Assembly (NCBI GenBank): GCA_933207985.1
Contig: OW240913.1
Coordinates: 103,973,726-104,037,725 of the forward strand
Source: Pelobates cultripes
Taxonomy: Eukaryota > Chordata > Amphibia > Anura > Pelobatidae
DNA length: 64,000 bases
Direction of reading: 5' to 3'
The position numbers and the translations under genes were made by a program. Below, in pieces: positions 1 to 11,400 of the stretch (the first letter of the stretch is position 1; each line of letters opens with the position of its first letter). The notes beneath the pieces were generated by a model. It saw only the letters and a list, made by a program, of their open reading frames with translations. It was not told the DNA's origin and did no database searches.

Positions 1-51
1 GACATGTCATGATTCCCTTTTATTCCAGAAGTTTGGTCCTTATGGGGTTAA
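1..51 (+). repeat. 78-bp TTAA MITE, copy truncated by window edge
   Basis: Right part of the short element seen complete at 30560 and 35404. It shares TTCCAGAAGTTTGGTCCTTA and the end GGGGTTAA at 44-51. The left end lies outside the window. Confidence 0.8.
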
Positions 52-404
52 GCTATATATTTAAAATATTCTCTGACCAATATCTTACTAAGCGATATAA
101 CTCTAATTCTCTAATCTCCGTATGATAACGACGATGGGATTTAACTCTCTTCTGCAATACCAAGGAGAGTCGTGTGGCCATACGGACTCAGGGCCATCCT
201 TTGGGGTGTGCAAGCTGTGCGGTTGCACAGGGCACCAAGGCAACAGGGGGCGCCATGTGGCCAACACAGCTTGCACACTCCCTGCCCTCCCTATCTTCCC
301 TATCCTTTACCCGGGCTTAGCAGAGAGAGACTGTAGATGGCGGAGCTAAGCAGCAAGCAGGGGTGGGGCTAACCAAGGCCCAAATCTTCTGCCTGGTAAG
401 TGAG

Positions 405-680
405 TCCATCTACCCCTATAGTGCTCCTGCTCCCCCTATCTAACCCCAATAGTGCCCCCCATCTACCCCTATAGTGCCCCTGTTCCCCATCTACCCCTAT
501 AGTGCCCCTACGCCCTCAACTACCCCTATAGTGCTCCTGCTCCCCCATCTACCCCTATAATGCCCCTGCGCCTCCCATCTACCTCTATAGTGCCCCTGCT
601 CCCCCCAACAGCTTTTATAGTGCCCCCCAACTACCCCTATAGTGCCCCTGCTCCCCCATCTACCCCAATGCCCCTGCTGG
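405..680. repeat. minisatellite with ~30-bp unit
   Basis: About nine imperfect copies of a C-rich unit, ATCTACCCCTATAGTGCCCC plus CTGCTCCC. Open frames across it are by-products of the repeat. The rest of 52-1330 shows no gene. Confidence 0.85.
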
Positions 681-840
681 CCCTGTACGGACTTAGCATT
701 ACTTGCAACTTAGTTGGAGTGATCATTTGTGGGTGTTTTTTCTTCTTCTTTTTCTTGGCTTTGATTTATACGCCCTCTTTTACTGTTAAAAAAGTGAATA
801 TAAAATATATATCAGCATCCTTGTACTTATTTTATTAATG

Positions 841-893
841 ATGCTACAATGCATGACATGTCAATTATATTGGCATGTCATGCATTGTAGCAT
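841..893. repeat. perfect 20-bp inverted repeat with 13-bp loop, next to a dispersed repeat tail
   Basis: ATGCTACAATGCATGACATG at 841-860 is mirrored exactly at 874-893. The flank continues TGTAAAGCGTTACGG and GGTGCTATATAAATGG followed by AAT repeats, a pattern typical of the 3' tail of dispersed vertebrate retroposons. The family was not identified. Confidence 0.6.
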
Positions 894-1330
894 TGTAAAG
901 CGTTACGGAATCTGTTGGTGCTATATAAATGGCAATAATAATAATTATATCTTGCATTCACAATAAAAAAAAAATGGCTTAAACAAAACCCTCAAACAAA
1001 AAACATATTTATATACTTTGTCCAAAATCTTAAAACTCCTTTCTCAACCCCATTTGGGGTTCATTCACCAACCAGCGAGTAGAGAAGAACCGAAAAACCA
1101 AATTGCAAACTTTTAGCCAAGTTAAAAAAACAAAAAGATTTTAAAAGAAGGTTGTCTGTAAAGCATGTTTGACTCAGCTGTGATATCTCCACAAACTGAC
1201 TGTTGGTTTGTTATGGAGACACCCAGCTCCACAGCGGAGGCTCCTGCTCCCTCACTGTGCTCATTTCCTCTGTTTAGTGAATAAGCCCCCTCTGGCCCTA
1301 CAAGGTGGATGAGAAGGTAAATAATTCCAG

Positions 1331-1600
1331 CCAATCACAGACTGGCCCCGTGACGTCACACCGGCACACTGCCTGAGTCCGTTATCACCCAATCGTTCAA
1401 ACTCGCAGCCCACCAATCAGCATTCGCGCGACGTTTCCTGTGACAGAGGTAACAGCGCGAGCTAGCCAATCACGAGGCGCCTTAGAGCGTGCATGCCACT
1501 GTCGGACCAATAGCGTGCGCGGTGACATTTCTCCGCTGGCTGTCCAATCAGAGGCCTCCTTATGTTTTGGCTCGAGTTTTTGAATACGGTTGATGGCCGC
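1331..1600 (+). promoter_or_regulatory. ect2: ect2 promoter with CCAAT array, CRE-like site and CHR-like element
   Basis: CpG-rich stretch just upstream of the inferred first exon. Forward CCAAT pentamers lie at 1331, 1389, 1413, 1466, 1507 and 1544; the last three are spaced 41 and 37 bp. A palindromic TGACGTCA is at 1351-1358. TTTGAA at 1579-1584 lies 35 bp downstream of the last CCAAT, measured start to start. No TATA box is evident. Multiple NF-Y boxes followed by a CHR is the known layout of G2/M genes repressed by DREAM, which suits a cytokinesis gene. Factor binding is inferred. Confidence 0.75.
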
Positions 1601-1716
1601 AGCTGCGGTCCTTGGTCTCCGTGTAGCCGGGCGCTGTGTGTGTGTCTGATAATAACGCCTAGTTACTAACATAGAGACCTGGGATTGGGAGAGCCGCGAT
1701 ACGGAGCACGGGAGCG
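1600..1716 (+). other. ect2: probable noncoding first exon of ect2 (5' UTR)
   Basis: The first coding exon has a clean acceptor only 15 nt before the ATG, so an upstream noncoding exon is required. The GC-rich segment after the CCAAT/CHR cluster ends in GCG|GTAATT, a usable but not strong donor (GT at 1717-1718). The start is approximate because no TSS can be read from sequence. Another donor further downstream is possible. Confidence 0.5.
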
Positions 1717-1911
1717 GTAATTATCGGGAACCTGCAGCGGGCTGGTGACAGGGGGGGATGGGTGGAGTAACCTGTTCTAATACCTGCTCCCTCCCGGGGG
1801 TGCTGGGAGATGGCTGTTATTTACATAGAAATAGCTGGATATCGGCTGGCCACAGGGGCCGCCAGGTGTGCACCCCACAGTGCATACACACACTGCTTCT
1901 CACAGTTTAAA

Positions 1912-1980
<69 letters not shown>
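1912..1980. repeat. (TG)n-(TA)n microsatellite
   Basis: About 25 TG units followed by about nine TA units in intron 1, roughly 200 bp after the inferred exon 1 donor. Confidence 0.95.
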
Positions 1981-4010
1981 GTAGGCTAGAATGTGACCGC
2001 ACTCCAGGGACATCAATATAAATTAAGTAAAACCTTAACATTTATTTCATTCTATCTATTAAACTGTTGACTTTTTTTTTTTTTAGTTTCTTTGAAAAAC
2101 TTTCACCAGAGTAGAAAGGTGTATTTTTTTTTTTTTTTTTTTTCAAAAAAAATTGGAAATGTCGACATTTTAATAAATACAATAAAGTATAAGTTATGGT
2201 TTTATTTTTAAACTGCTATTGAAGACCCTGGCTTGCGGTCATGTTGTGTATTTTGTGCCCTCCGCCACTGGGCATTACACATTATACCCTGGAGTGCAGG
2301 TTCTGTGACTTTGTAGTAGGACCACCTTTTCCACTAAATCTATATATATTTAAAAAGGAAAAAATCCTGCAATTCACCCATGTTTTCACTTTTATTTTAC
2401 CTAAAATGCTATTCACGTGGAATTCCCAAGAAATCATACATTCTTTGTCGTTCCAGATTACAAGTTATGCAGGACTAAATACTTGTATTTGAAGAAGGTA
2501 TTAAATATAATTTTTTTTTTGAATGAGCACTTGAAAGCTCTTTAAGGTATATCCAAATCACAACAAATTCTGTACATTGTGTCAGCAAAAATGCTTGTAA
2601 ATGTGTAGACAAAGAATTATTCTCTATTTCAGGTATTTTTACCTTCTCAGGCTTTAGTGATATGGTATGACTTCATCTAAGGGTGTGTTGAGCAATCTCC
2701 CTGCCCACAAAAAAAAAAAAAACCCAGACAGGTTATCCACTAAAGTAAGAATTCAAAGGAAAAATTATGTCTGCTATTTTTTTACAGTTCAGCTACTCTG
2801 GCTTTAACACTGAAATCTATTTTGATTTCTCACTTTGGCTGGAATTTACAGCATGTTGCAGGACCACATATTACATTATTCTCTAGCAATATTATGGCTC
2901 TGCTAGCATCATGCACTTGATGGACTTGCAGTTCAGCAAAAGCTGGGGCTCTGCCTTTTGGCTGCCCTGTTTTTTTTGTTTTTGTTTTTTTTTTTTTAAA
3001 TATATAATTTTTTTTTTTCAATATGGAGGTGTGTCTAAACAGTTGCATTCTGAGAACCTTATTACAATAAAGTCAATGTATCTATATATTCTGCATCTAG
3101 ATTTCAGTAACATCCCAGAGACCTAAGAAGCCAGCACGAGCTTCCTGTTTTTAAAAATTTATTTTAATGGTAAAGCCATCATTTAGAAAACACTGTAAAA
3201 TTAAACATGATGCCAAAAAAGTCACGTACATAGGAGTGTTTAGGAAATTAACCGCTCCCCCAGCTCACCCTGGAATTGATGCCAATACAAAACAATTTTT
3301 TTCTTTTTTCTGGCCTCTTAAATGCATAAACTGCTCAGGGCGATGTCAAATACACTTGTCACACAATTTCAAATGTCTGGTGAAATTAAACTGGAATTGT
3401 CACTTCAATTTTAGCAGTCTCATAGCTAAATAAAAGTTGGCTATTGGGTATACTAATTTTGTTTAAATTGTTTAGATTTTCTTTTAACTTGAATGCCTTG
3501 CAGGGCATAGCCATAGTATATCAATAAGTAAACTCACTCATACAGCAATTGTTAGATGACTAAGCGCTCATATTCAAGGCAAGCTGCTGGTTCAAAGGCA
3601 TAAAAAAACAGTTAAGATCATCCTTTTAAAATTAGTAATCCAGAAGAAATTAGAAAAGAGTTGGCTTGTTTCTACAAAGCCTATTACAATGTAAGAATGT
3701 TGCTCGTTCCCTATCTCTACATTAATCCGATTGCGTCCATAATTTCTAACCCAATCCTTTAGTGTGATATCGGTTTCAGCCATGCTTTGCCTAAATTGAC
3801 ACCTTATAGGTTCGCAGTTGCATTTCTAGAATGGTTTATGCCCTGTTAAAAGTATTTTCTGCTGACATGCTATATTCTGTAGGCTTTTTTTCCCTACACC
3901 CTACCCTTATTTTGTAATTCACTGACCTTTTTCCTTCTTTTAAAAAAAAAAGTTTAAATATAAAAAAATAAATGTAATCTATAAAAATACAACTAAATCC
4001 AGAGTTGGCC
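1981..4010. other. ect2: intron 1, AT-rich, no gene seen
   Basis: AT-rich sequence with several poly-T and poly-A runs (2073, 2125, 2708, 2980, 3009). No supported coding, RNA or transposon signal. Short open frames here are not conserved with anything I recognise. Confidence 0.6.
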
Positions 4011-4014
4011 ATCA

Positions 4015-4760
4015 CTTTCACCTCACTGCCCACCCAGATCCCATGCTCCGTCTATGGGCTAATCCACAATTCCCAGAGGGAACCCTTTGCTCCATCAGGC
4101 AGATATTCCCATATCTAATCCAGCCTAGAGTGTGAGACGTACTACCTGAAGGATAATTGACCACACTAGTGGCATTGCTTTTGGGATAGCCCCACACAGC
4201 TTGACTTACCACTAGACTATTTACTAAATCTCCTCCATCCCACTAAACAGATTTCGAAACACGACGTGATGGGTCTCTTATACAATATGCTGATTCAGGT
4301 GTTATACCTCCTTCCTCCCACTTTCATGGACGGGAGAATATCCGTGGAATATATTTTACAGAGTGGAAAATTATGGTTGAGCTTACCCACAAGTGTTCTA
4401 ACTGGGAGAGAGAGCTACCAAACAATCCTATAAGCTGTTGACACAATTCCCCCAGTGCTCTGATTGCCTTACTCACACCTCAGTGTTGGCAGTGTGGGGT
4501 GGAGGAGGGCAGCCTACTCCACATCTGGTGACATTGACCCAAGATCTGGGGGTACTGTTGCATCCTTCCCAGTGGTTGGTGAAAGCATTTAAAAAGTCAT
4601 CCCAAGACTACTTAATGTAGCCAAAAAGCGAATTCCCCTTTACTGGAGGACGAGCAGACCCAGACCATCCTTTTGGCAATGATTCAATTCGTGCAAGCCA
4701 GGTGGTTCCTGTCTGTGTGGCAACGAGTGAGACCACTTAACTTTTTTTTCTTCCCCCTTC
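4015..4760 (+). mobile_element. L1-like LINE ORF2 C-terminal fragment
   Basis: Around 4483-4560 one frame reads QCWQCGVEEGSLLHIW and then hits stops. This is the CxxC plus H pattern near the C-terminus of L1-type ORF2 proteins. The fragment has several stops and no clear ends; it is an inactive remnant in intron 1. Confidence 0.55.
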
Positions 4761-5261
4761 CCTTTACCTATCCTAATACTTCTGCACCCTTTAGACTCTC
4801 TTAGACAAACTGACAAGTTGCTGTGCAGGTTCTGCCTCTGCACATTTATATACCTAGCACTACACTGAATTCCCACAGAGTCAATGATATATACCTCACA
4901 GTAGGGACAAATGTGTGAATATTGCTTTCATATATCTGAGGTTTCAGTATACTGAGATTTAAGCTTTTGTCCCAATGAGTGAAGCCATGCATCTTCAAAT
5001 ATTGTCCTTATTTATTTCTTTACTTCTGTACACAAATACTGATCTTTTATTTTATACTCTTATGTCAAACATTTGTTGAACACAAAACTAGACTGAAATA
5101 ATACTGGAATATTTAGTCTGATGTACTGCACTCTACACTAAAACATCTTTGGGATCAAGTAACGAATTATTGTGAAATACACATTTTATTATGAATCTGT
5201 ACATAATCCATAACACACCATATTTTAGTTGTCGTACATGATTATATACTTTACTCTACAG
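4761..5261. other. ect2: end of intron 1, nothing recognised
   Basis: AT-rich unique-looking sequence leading to the exon 2 acceptor. No repeat or regulatory motif I can support. Confidence 0.5.
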
Positions 5262-5403
5262 CGGAAAAAAATCACCATGAATGAAAACAGCATTCTGATA
5301 TCTGCTGCAAGCAAGAGCATTCTGGCAGATTCTTCTGTCTTTGACTCTAAAATCAATGAAACCTCAAAAGAAAACCTGTTTGCTGGTTCTGCAGAAAATG
5401 ATG
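5262..5403 (+). CDS. ect2: ect2 exon 2: start codon and residues 1-42
   Basis: The acceptor TTACTCTACAG is followed by 15 nt of 5' UTR and ATG at 5277-5279. It encodes the N-terminal leader, with [10 protein letters not shown] and SKENL typical of ECT2. The exon ends GATG|GTAAGA in phase 1; the split Glu codon is completed by exon 3. Confidence 0.95.
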
Positions 5404-8400
5404 GTAAGATTCTAAAAGCCTTTCCTCAATTTCACCTCGCTTGCATTCCAAAAAAATGCTTCTAAAGGTTTTTGTACATTAATTTATAGGGATTTTTGGG
5501 CTTCATGGGTACAGCTTCTCTCGTTATTGCCAAAATCTTTTCCAGCAGTTTCACAAAAACAAGAGGATTTCTCAATGTCCCTCAGAAATATGCCTTTAAA
5601 TTCCTTAGAGATACTAGAAAATAATTTTCTTTAATTTTTCCTAAAATCGTCTTGACTTTTTCTTTCTATCCTGAATAACATCTTTCATTTTGTATTTAAT
5701 CTACGTAGAAGAAATGCCTCAAATTGAAACCAGAGTGATTCTGGTGGAAGATGCTGGGAAAGATGACGACCTGTTAAAAGCTTTGGAGGTATTGTTTTCC
5801 ATTTGAGGTCTTTTTTTTTATTTTTTTTTATTTTTTTTATAAATATCTTTTTTTTTTTTTATACATGGCTTTGTTTTGCTTCATCTCAGTTTTCCTTTCC
5901 ACAGACAGTTAAAGTAATGGAAGTTCCTGTTATAAAGATAAAGGAAAATTGTACAGAGAAATCCAGAGACTCATTTATTAAAAGCATTGTAAATATGGTA
6001 TGGTAAATCATTCATACCAATTTTGCATGAGAGCACTTCACAAACCACTCTTGAAATGGTGCCACTAACTTCTGTCTTAAACTCTGCTTAAAATTTGCTA
6101 CTTGCAGAAAACGTTCATTTTAACACCCTATGCTCAGTCACTTAAACTTTTTATGTGTAATTTGTTTGGTAGCTACTCTTTTGAGGGACTTGTGTTATTG
6201 TACTTTTCTATGGTGAAGGAATGGTGGTTGTTCGTTTTCCAGATCAAACACTACTATATATATATATTATAATATTTTTTTTTTTTTGGTGGCTGGCTCT
6301 AATGAAATCATATTTGAACACTGTATAAGTTGAAATATACATGGTTTTTGTTCTTACACATTGAGTTGTGCAGTCTCTTCAGAGAGAAACCATCAGGAAA
6401 ACAAATCAAATTAAATGCTCAGCACATGTTCACTTGTGATAAGGCCTCTTTTTGATAGTTGTAGAGTAAAAATTTCAATAATGGTACACAGTTGCCTATA
6501 AATAAAACACACAAAAAAATCACTATTTTGTAGATTTACCCCAATAAAAACATGCATGTATATTGCATTTTCCCCCATCAGTGATTAAGCTAGGCTTCTA
6601 ACAGCTGCAAATCTCTCCTCTGCAGCCTTTGCAAACATTCCTCTTTTTCCCCACCACAGACTAAAAATCTGTGCTAGGGGAGTACTCCAGACGATTGTGA
6701 TAGCGCTTTTCCAATGCTGCTTAATCAACAATTCACTGTAATACAGATCATTGAGAAGAGCAAAGACAGGCGTGTCTTAGCCAACATAGAACATTTCTAC
6801 TGAAATCAACACTTACAAACTGTCCAGATATATAAAGCACTAAAGCAAGTTTCTTCCCCCCCCCCACCAATTGGGGAGAGGGGGGTGGGGGGGGGGGGAG
6901 AGGGAAAGCACTCAAACACAGTTTTCACCATGCATATTTTAAGCCAATATCTAATTTAGGTCAGGCAGCAAGTCCATTGATACTGCATCTAGTTCTGCAT
7001 CACTACCTACCACCAGTGGCATCTCCTCCACAACTACCACGCTTAGCCAGAGCAGGGGAATGTTAAGCATAATGCCATTAGTTGAGTTAGACTCGGTCAT
7101 TATCATCCCAGGGTTGTGTCCAGTAGCCGAAGTCTTGAAAATTTTGTTGGATTTCAAAACGGCATGATAACAAAATCACTTGCCTGCTTGCCCAGCTGAT
7201 TGTTTCCATGAGAGAACGGTAAAAAAATAAATTAAAATAAAAATTGTTGTATTTTAACAAAGTGCAGATTTCAATAGATTTTGACACTTTTGTAAATTAC
7301 CCCCTCCCCCTGACTGTCACACCCAGACTTTTTTTGCTTTCTAGTTTGTTTAGCTCAGTGGGGCGAAACTCAAGTGGCAGCAAACTCAGAGCACCTGCCT
7401 TGCAAAGACTAATCATTGAGCTAGTTTGATAGGACAGCCACAGAAAGTCTGGGCTGGGCTAGAAAAGCAGGGCTTGCAAATACTTCAGACAAGAGATTTG
7501 CAGCTTTTGGAAGATCTTTTTAGATATACACTCAATGGAAAAAAAATTGCATAATTAAATGCATGTTTTCATTTGGTGAGTATCTACTAGACTGTAATTT
7601 ATATTATATCTGTTGTTGTGTTTGAGCAGTGTAGTATCCCTTTAAAATTAAACAGATGGTCCTGATCCACTGGTTTGTCTCTACATAAACATTCTGGTAA
7701 AAGTCCTCAGTTGACATATTAAGATCTTTATGAAAGCTATACAGCTCCCTAATTACATCAGGATGAAATTTTTTATTTTTTTTAAATGAAAGAAATATCC
7801 TCATTTATCAAAGTAATCATATTAGTGCAAAATAGAATTGCCAAGTCAGACTATCTGCTCATGCATGTGGCATCGAAATTATTATTATTATTTTTTTTTT
7901 CCTTTCCCCCCCTTCTTCCAATCACTTTACAGGCAAGCTCTGTCAACCGTGTCAGACAGACTTGAGCAAACTTGCAGTGTGAAGTGATAATTGCTCACGC
8001 TTTTCTGTTTTAAGACTGTAAAGCTTATATGCGAGCACCTTAGAGTTTGTATGCACTGGGCTGACACATTTTTTCCTGTGCATGTTGTCCATGGTGCTAC
8101 TTGTATCAGACATGCCCACCAGTCACACTTCAGCCATCTTCTGATAGAAGACATGTCCATGTTAACAGATATGCAACAAAGTGCATCTAGTTTTGAAAGT
8201 GTGCAGGGTGTTTTTGTTTGGGGGGTGAGGGGGAATGTTCTTGGTTTTAAATTTTTTTATTTATTTATTTTTTTTTTTTCATGCCTAAAAGTTTGAACAA
8301 ATCATACAAATACAAAAATAGAGTATCGTACAAAACGTAATCTGATATAGCCATCTTTAAGTGGAGCTGTAACTTTTCTGCACAGGTGTTCAATCCCTTA

Positions 8401-11400
8401 ACCCAGTAAACACTATTCTAGGGGATACAAATTGTGGCTTGGGTAACCTGAAAAAAACAACAAATTTACCTCCAGTGGACTTCTGTCGTCAGTGTGTGCA
8501 TGGTACTTTTATGCTTTCTGGTATCTCCAGAGTAATGTAAACTCCAACGGTTACTTAGTTACGCACCATATCTGATCAGCTAGGAAGGCATTTAAAAAAA
8601 AAAAAAAAAAAAAGTGACTAGCAGCTACTGACTTGTGCATAATATGCTGACAGTTCTGCTTTAATATGTCATATTAAAAATAAAACCACAAAGATTAAAA
8701 CAATAACTTCAGTACTTTCTTTTGGGATGTGCAAGTGCTTTTTATTTGGAAAAACAGACCCGTATCATTTGTGTACTTGAATATGAGACATTTGCTATAC
8801 TATTCTACACAACATTTGTGTGGATATTTGTTTTTTTTTTTTTTGGGTAATGCCTTTAGTAATTAAAAAATATGGAAAATGGGAAATATTATCATATGGT
8901 TATACAGTAAATAAAGTAACTTGTTTCATAATCTCTCTTCTGGAAACAAAAAAGGAGATTAAAGTTCCCTGCATGAAAACGGACAATGTGAAAGAGTATG
9001 CAGATGCCGATGGACCTGAATTCGAAAACGTGTTTGTTTTATCAGACTTCCAGAATCCCTCCTTTCAATACTTGTATAAAGCGGATTGCAGAGTGCTTGG
9101 ACCACCAATAATCTTATATTGTGCTCGCAAAGGAGAGGTATGTTGACCTGAACTTAATTCTAGCTTGTGTTAGCTTTTTATTGCTCAAATATACTTTATA
9201 TGATTGCAAAACTTTTTTATTTTATTTTTTGGCGTGTAGCAGTAGCAGTTACGATATATTCAGTGTTAAAGGCTAGAAATACAGGAATGCAGGTTTACAG
9301 TATAATTGCATAATCTTCGTGTGTGGGCTATAAGATTGGATAACTGCGGGCTACCGGTCGGAGTGTTGTCAGTAAGTGGTACAGATCGGCATTTGCTAGG
9401 CACGTCTGAAACAATCAGCAGTCAGGTCACGCCCCATGATTGCAAAACTTTGTGACAAGTAAATGATTACGAGTTCAGACTTATAACAACCCCTTGTGTG
9501 TCTGATGTAAATCACATCTTTACGAACATGTGGGCATAACTGTGTTGAAGTACAGTAAGGCTGAGTCTGAAACTTCAGGATGCAGCTTTGTACTATTTTT
9601 GAGATCACAATTTAATGTTATATATATGTATATTCACCTAGTTATGGCAAATCACATAACCATATATTGCATTTAAATAAAAATTTGTTGTGTTTCTATT
9701 CTAGCCTTTGCCTTTTACTTCCCGACCTCTGTATTGTGCAAGCATGTTAAATTTGGTGCTCTGCTTTACTGGATTCAGAAGAAAAGAAGAATTGGTAAGA
9801 AAGTGTTGTTGGTTTTTCTTTTTTTTTTCTTTAAAATCAAAGCTGCCTAGCTGTTTTTGTATGTAAAGAGTGGTGAAAACCAAGATCTGTTGGGGGATGT
9901 ACTCTTGTAAAACAGGAGTTGAAAACTGATGGTGTAGGCTAAAAAAACAAAATACCCTCACTGTTGTCCTTGGTCATTATTTAATAACTGCCACAGAATT
10001 GTTTAGCGATGAATACTTCCCACTTGGCGTGGGTAATATGGAATAGTCTTGGTATTCTTTGCTTTGCTTGTGTCATTAGAGGTTTCAGTATTTTACAGTG
10101 AATGCTAGTCGTACCGTGTTTTTGTAATCTAGAGCAATCTGATAATTTTCTAATTTCTTTCTAGGTAAAGCTTGTGACCTTAGTTCATCATATGGGCGGA
10201 ACGATAAGAAAAGATTTTAGCTCAAAAGTTACCCATTTAATTGCTAATTCAACGCATGGAGATAAATTTAGGGTGCGTATATCTTCTTAGATTTGGTAGC
10301 CTAAAACTAAATTTCATCTATCAACACTTTGGCGCAAACACATTCTGCAATGTTTTCCAATGTATTCAATTTAAAAAAAATGCATTCACTCATCTACTCC
10401 ATTACAAAACGCTTTATCTGTTTTCACTGCCTTTTATTAGGCTTGGTTTCTGCAGTTCCTCCTATTTCAGTACTCCATTATCACACTTCTGTAAATCCCA
10501 AATGCTGCTGCCTGAATTCTCTGCCGCAGGCATTAGTCTGCAAACTTTTCTATTCTACTAATGTCACCTCTTTAAAATCTTTAAACTGAGAACGTCCATG
10601 TTCTACATCCACGTCTTGCCATTTCTCATTAGCTTTCACTTGCAATTGCTTATATTGTCACAGTGAGGCCTACCTGCCAAGCCTTGATTGTGGGGAAAGT
10701 GTGGGCATAAAGGGATTAAAGCATCACAATCTGTGGAATTTGTAAAGACCCATGACTGTGACATCATTGCTGGATGTCCAGTGACTTGGGGCAGGGGGGG
10801 TAAGGGGTGCAGGCAAAGGTAGGTTTTACTTACAGAAATCTGTTCATTGTGAGCACCACCATCTTCTTTCGGATGATCCTTTTTAGCTCCTGGTACTTAA
10901 GAACCAGGAGCCGATGTCATTGAGGTCTATGGAGTATCCCCCCCAAAACTGCGGCATCCTCCATAGAAAATTCCCTACAGCAGTGCTAGTGACTGCTTTG
11001 GAACTGGCAATTTTTGACAGCAGTAGCTCTGCCCAGTCTCGATAAGTGTTGGGCGTAGGAAATATACTGAGTAGTTGCTACTTTGTCTCCATGTTTCAAT
11101 ATGTTACTCATATTGATGGTGTTGGAATTTCACTGAATTTATAACCCAGTCTTTATGATATACTCATTTTGTGTGCTACCATTACCTCTAGAAGGGCATA
11201 ACAATTAAAACGGTGAATTACTAGTTTATCTCTACAGGTGTGTGAATCCCGATAATAGAACTTAAAGATAGAATTGGATTAATAGTTTAAAAACAGACAA
11301 ATGTTGCACAGTGGCAAACTTACAAAGATCAAAATAAAATCTAAAAGCAAATTATACAAATGCAAAAAAACGGTTCCTAAAATAAAATGACACTTAAACA

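Noticed and set aside
122..838. Short plus-strand open frames upstream of the ect2 promoter
   Set aside because: They fall in minisatellite and low-complexity sequence and show no conserved domain.
1397..1672. A 91-codon minus-strand frame across the promoter, possibly a divergent gene
   Set aside because: CpG-rich promoter sequence is stop-poor. The translation is not recognisable and has no splice or start support.
7345..7440. TTTAGCTCAGTGGGGCG resembling a tRNA A box
   Set aside because: No matching B box at the right distance and no cloverleaf could be drawn.
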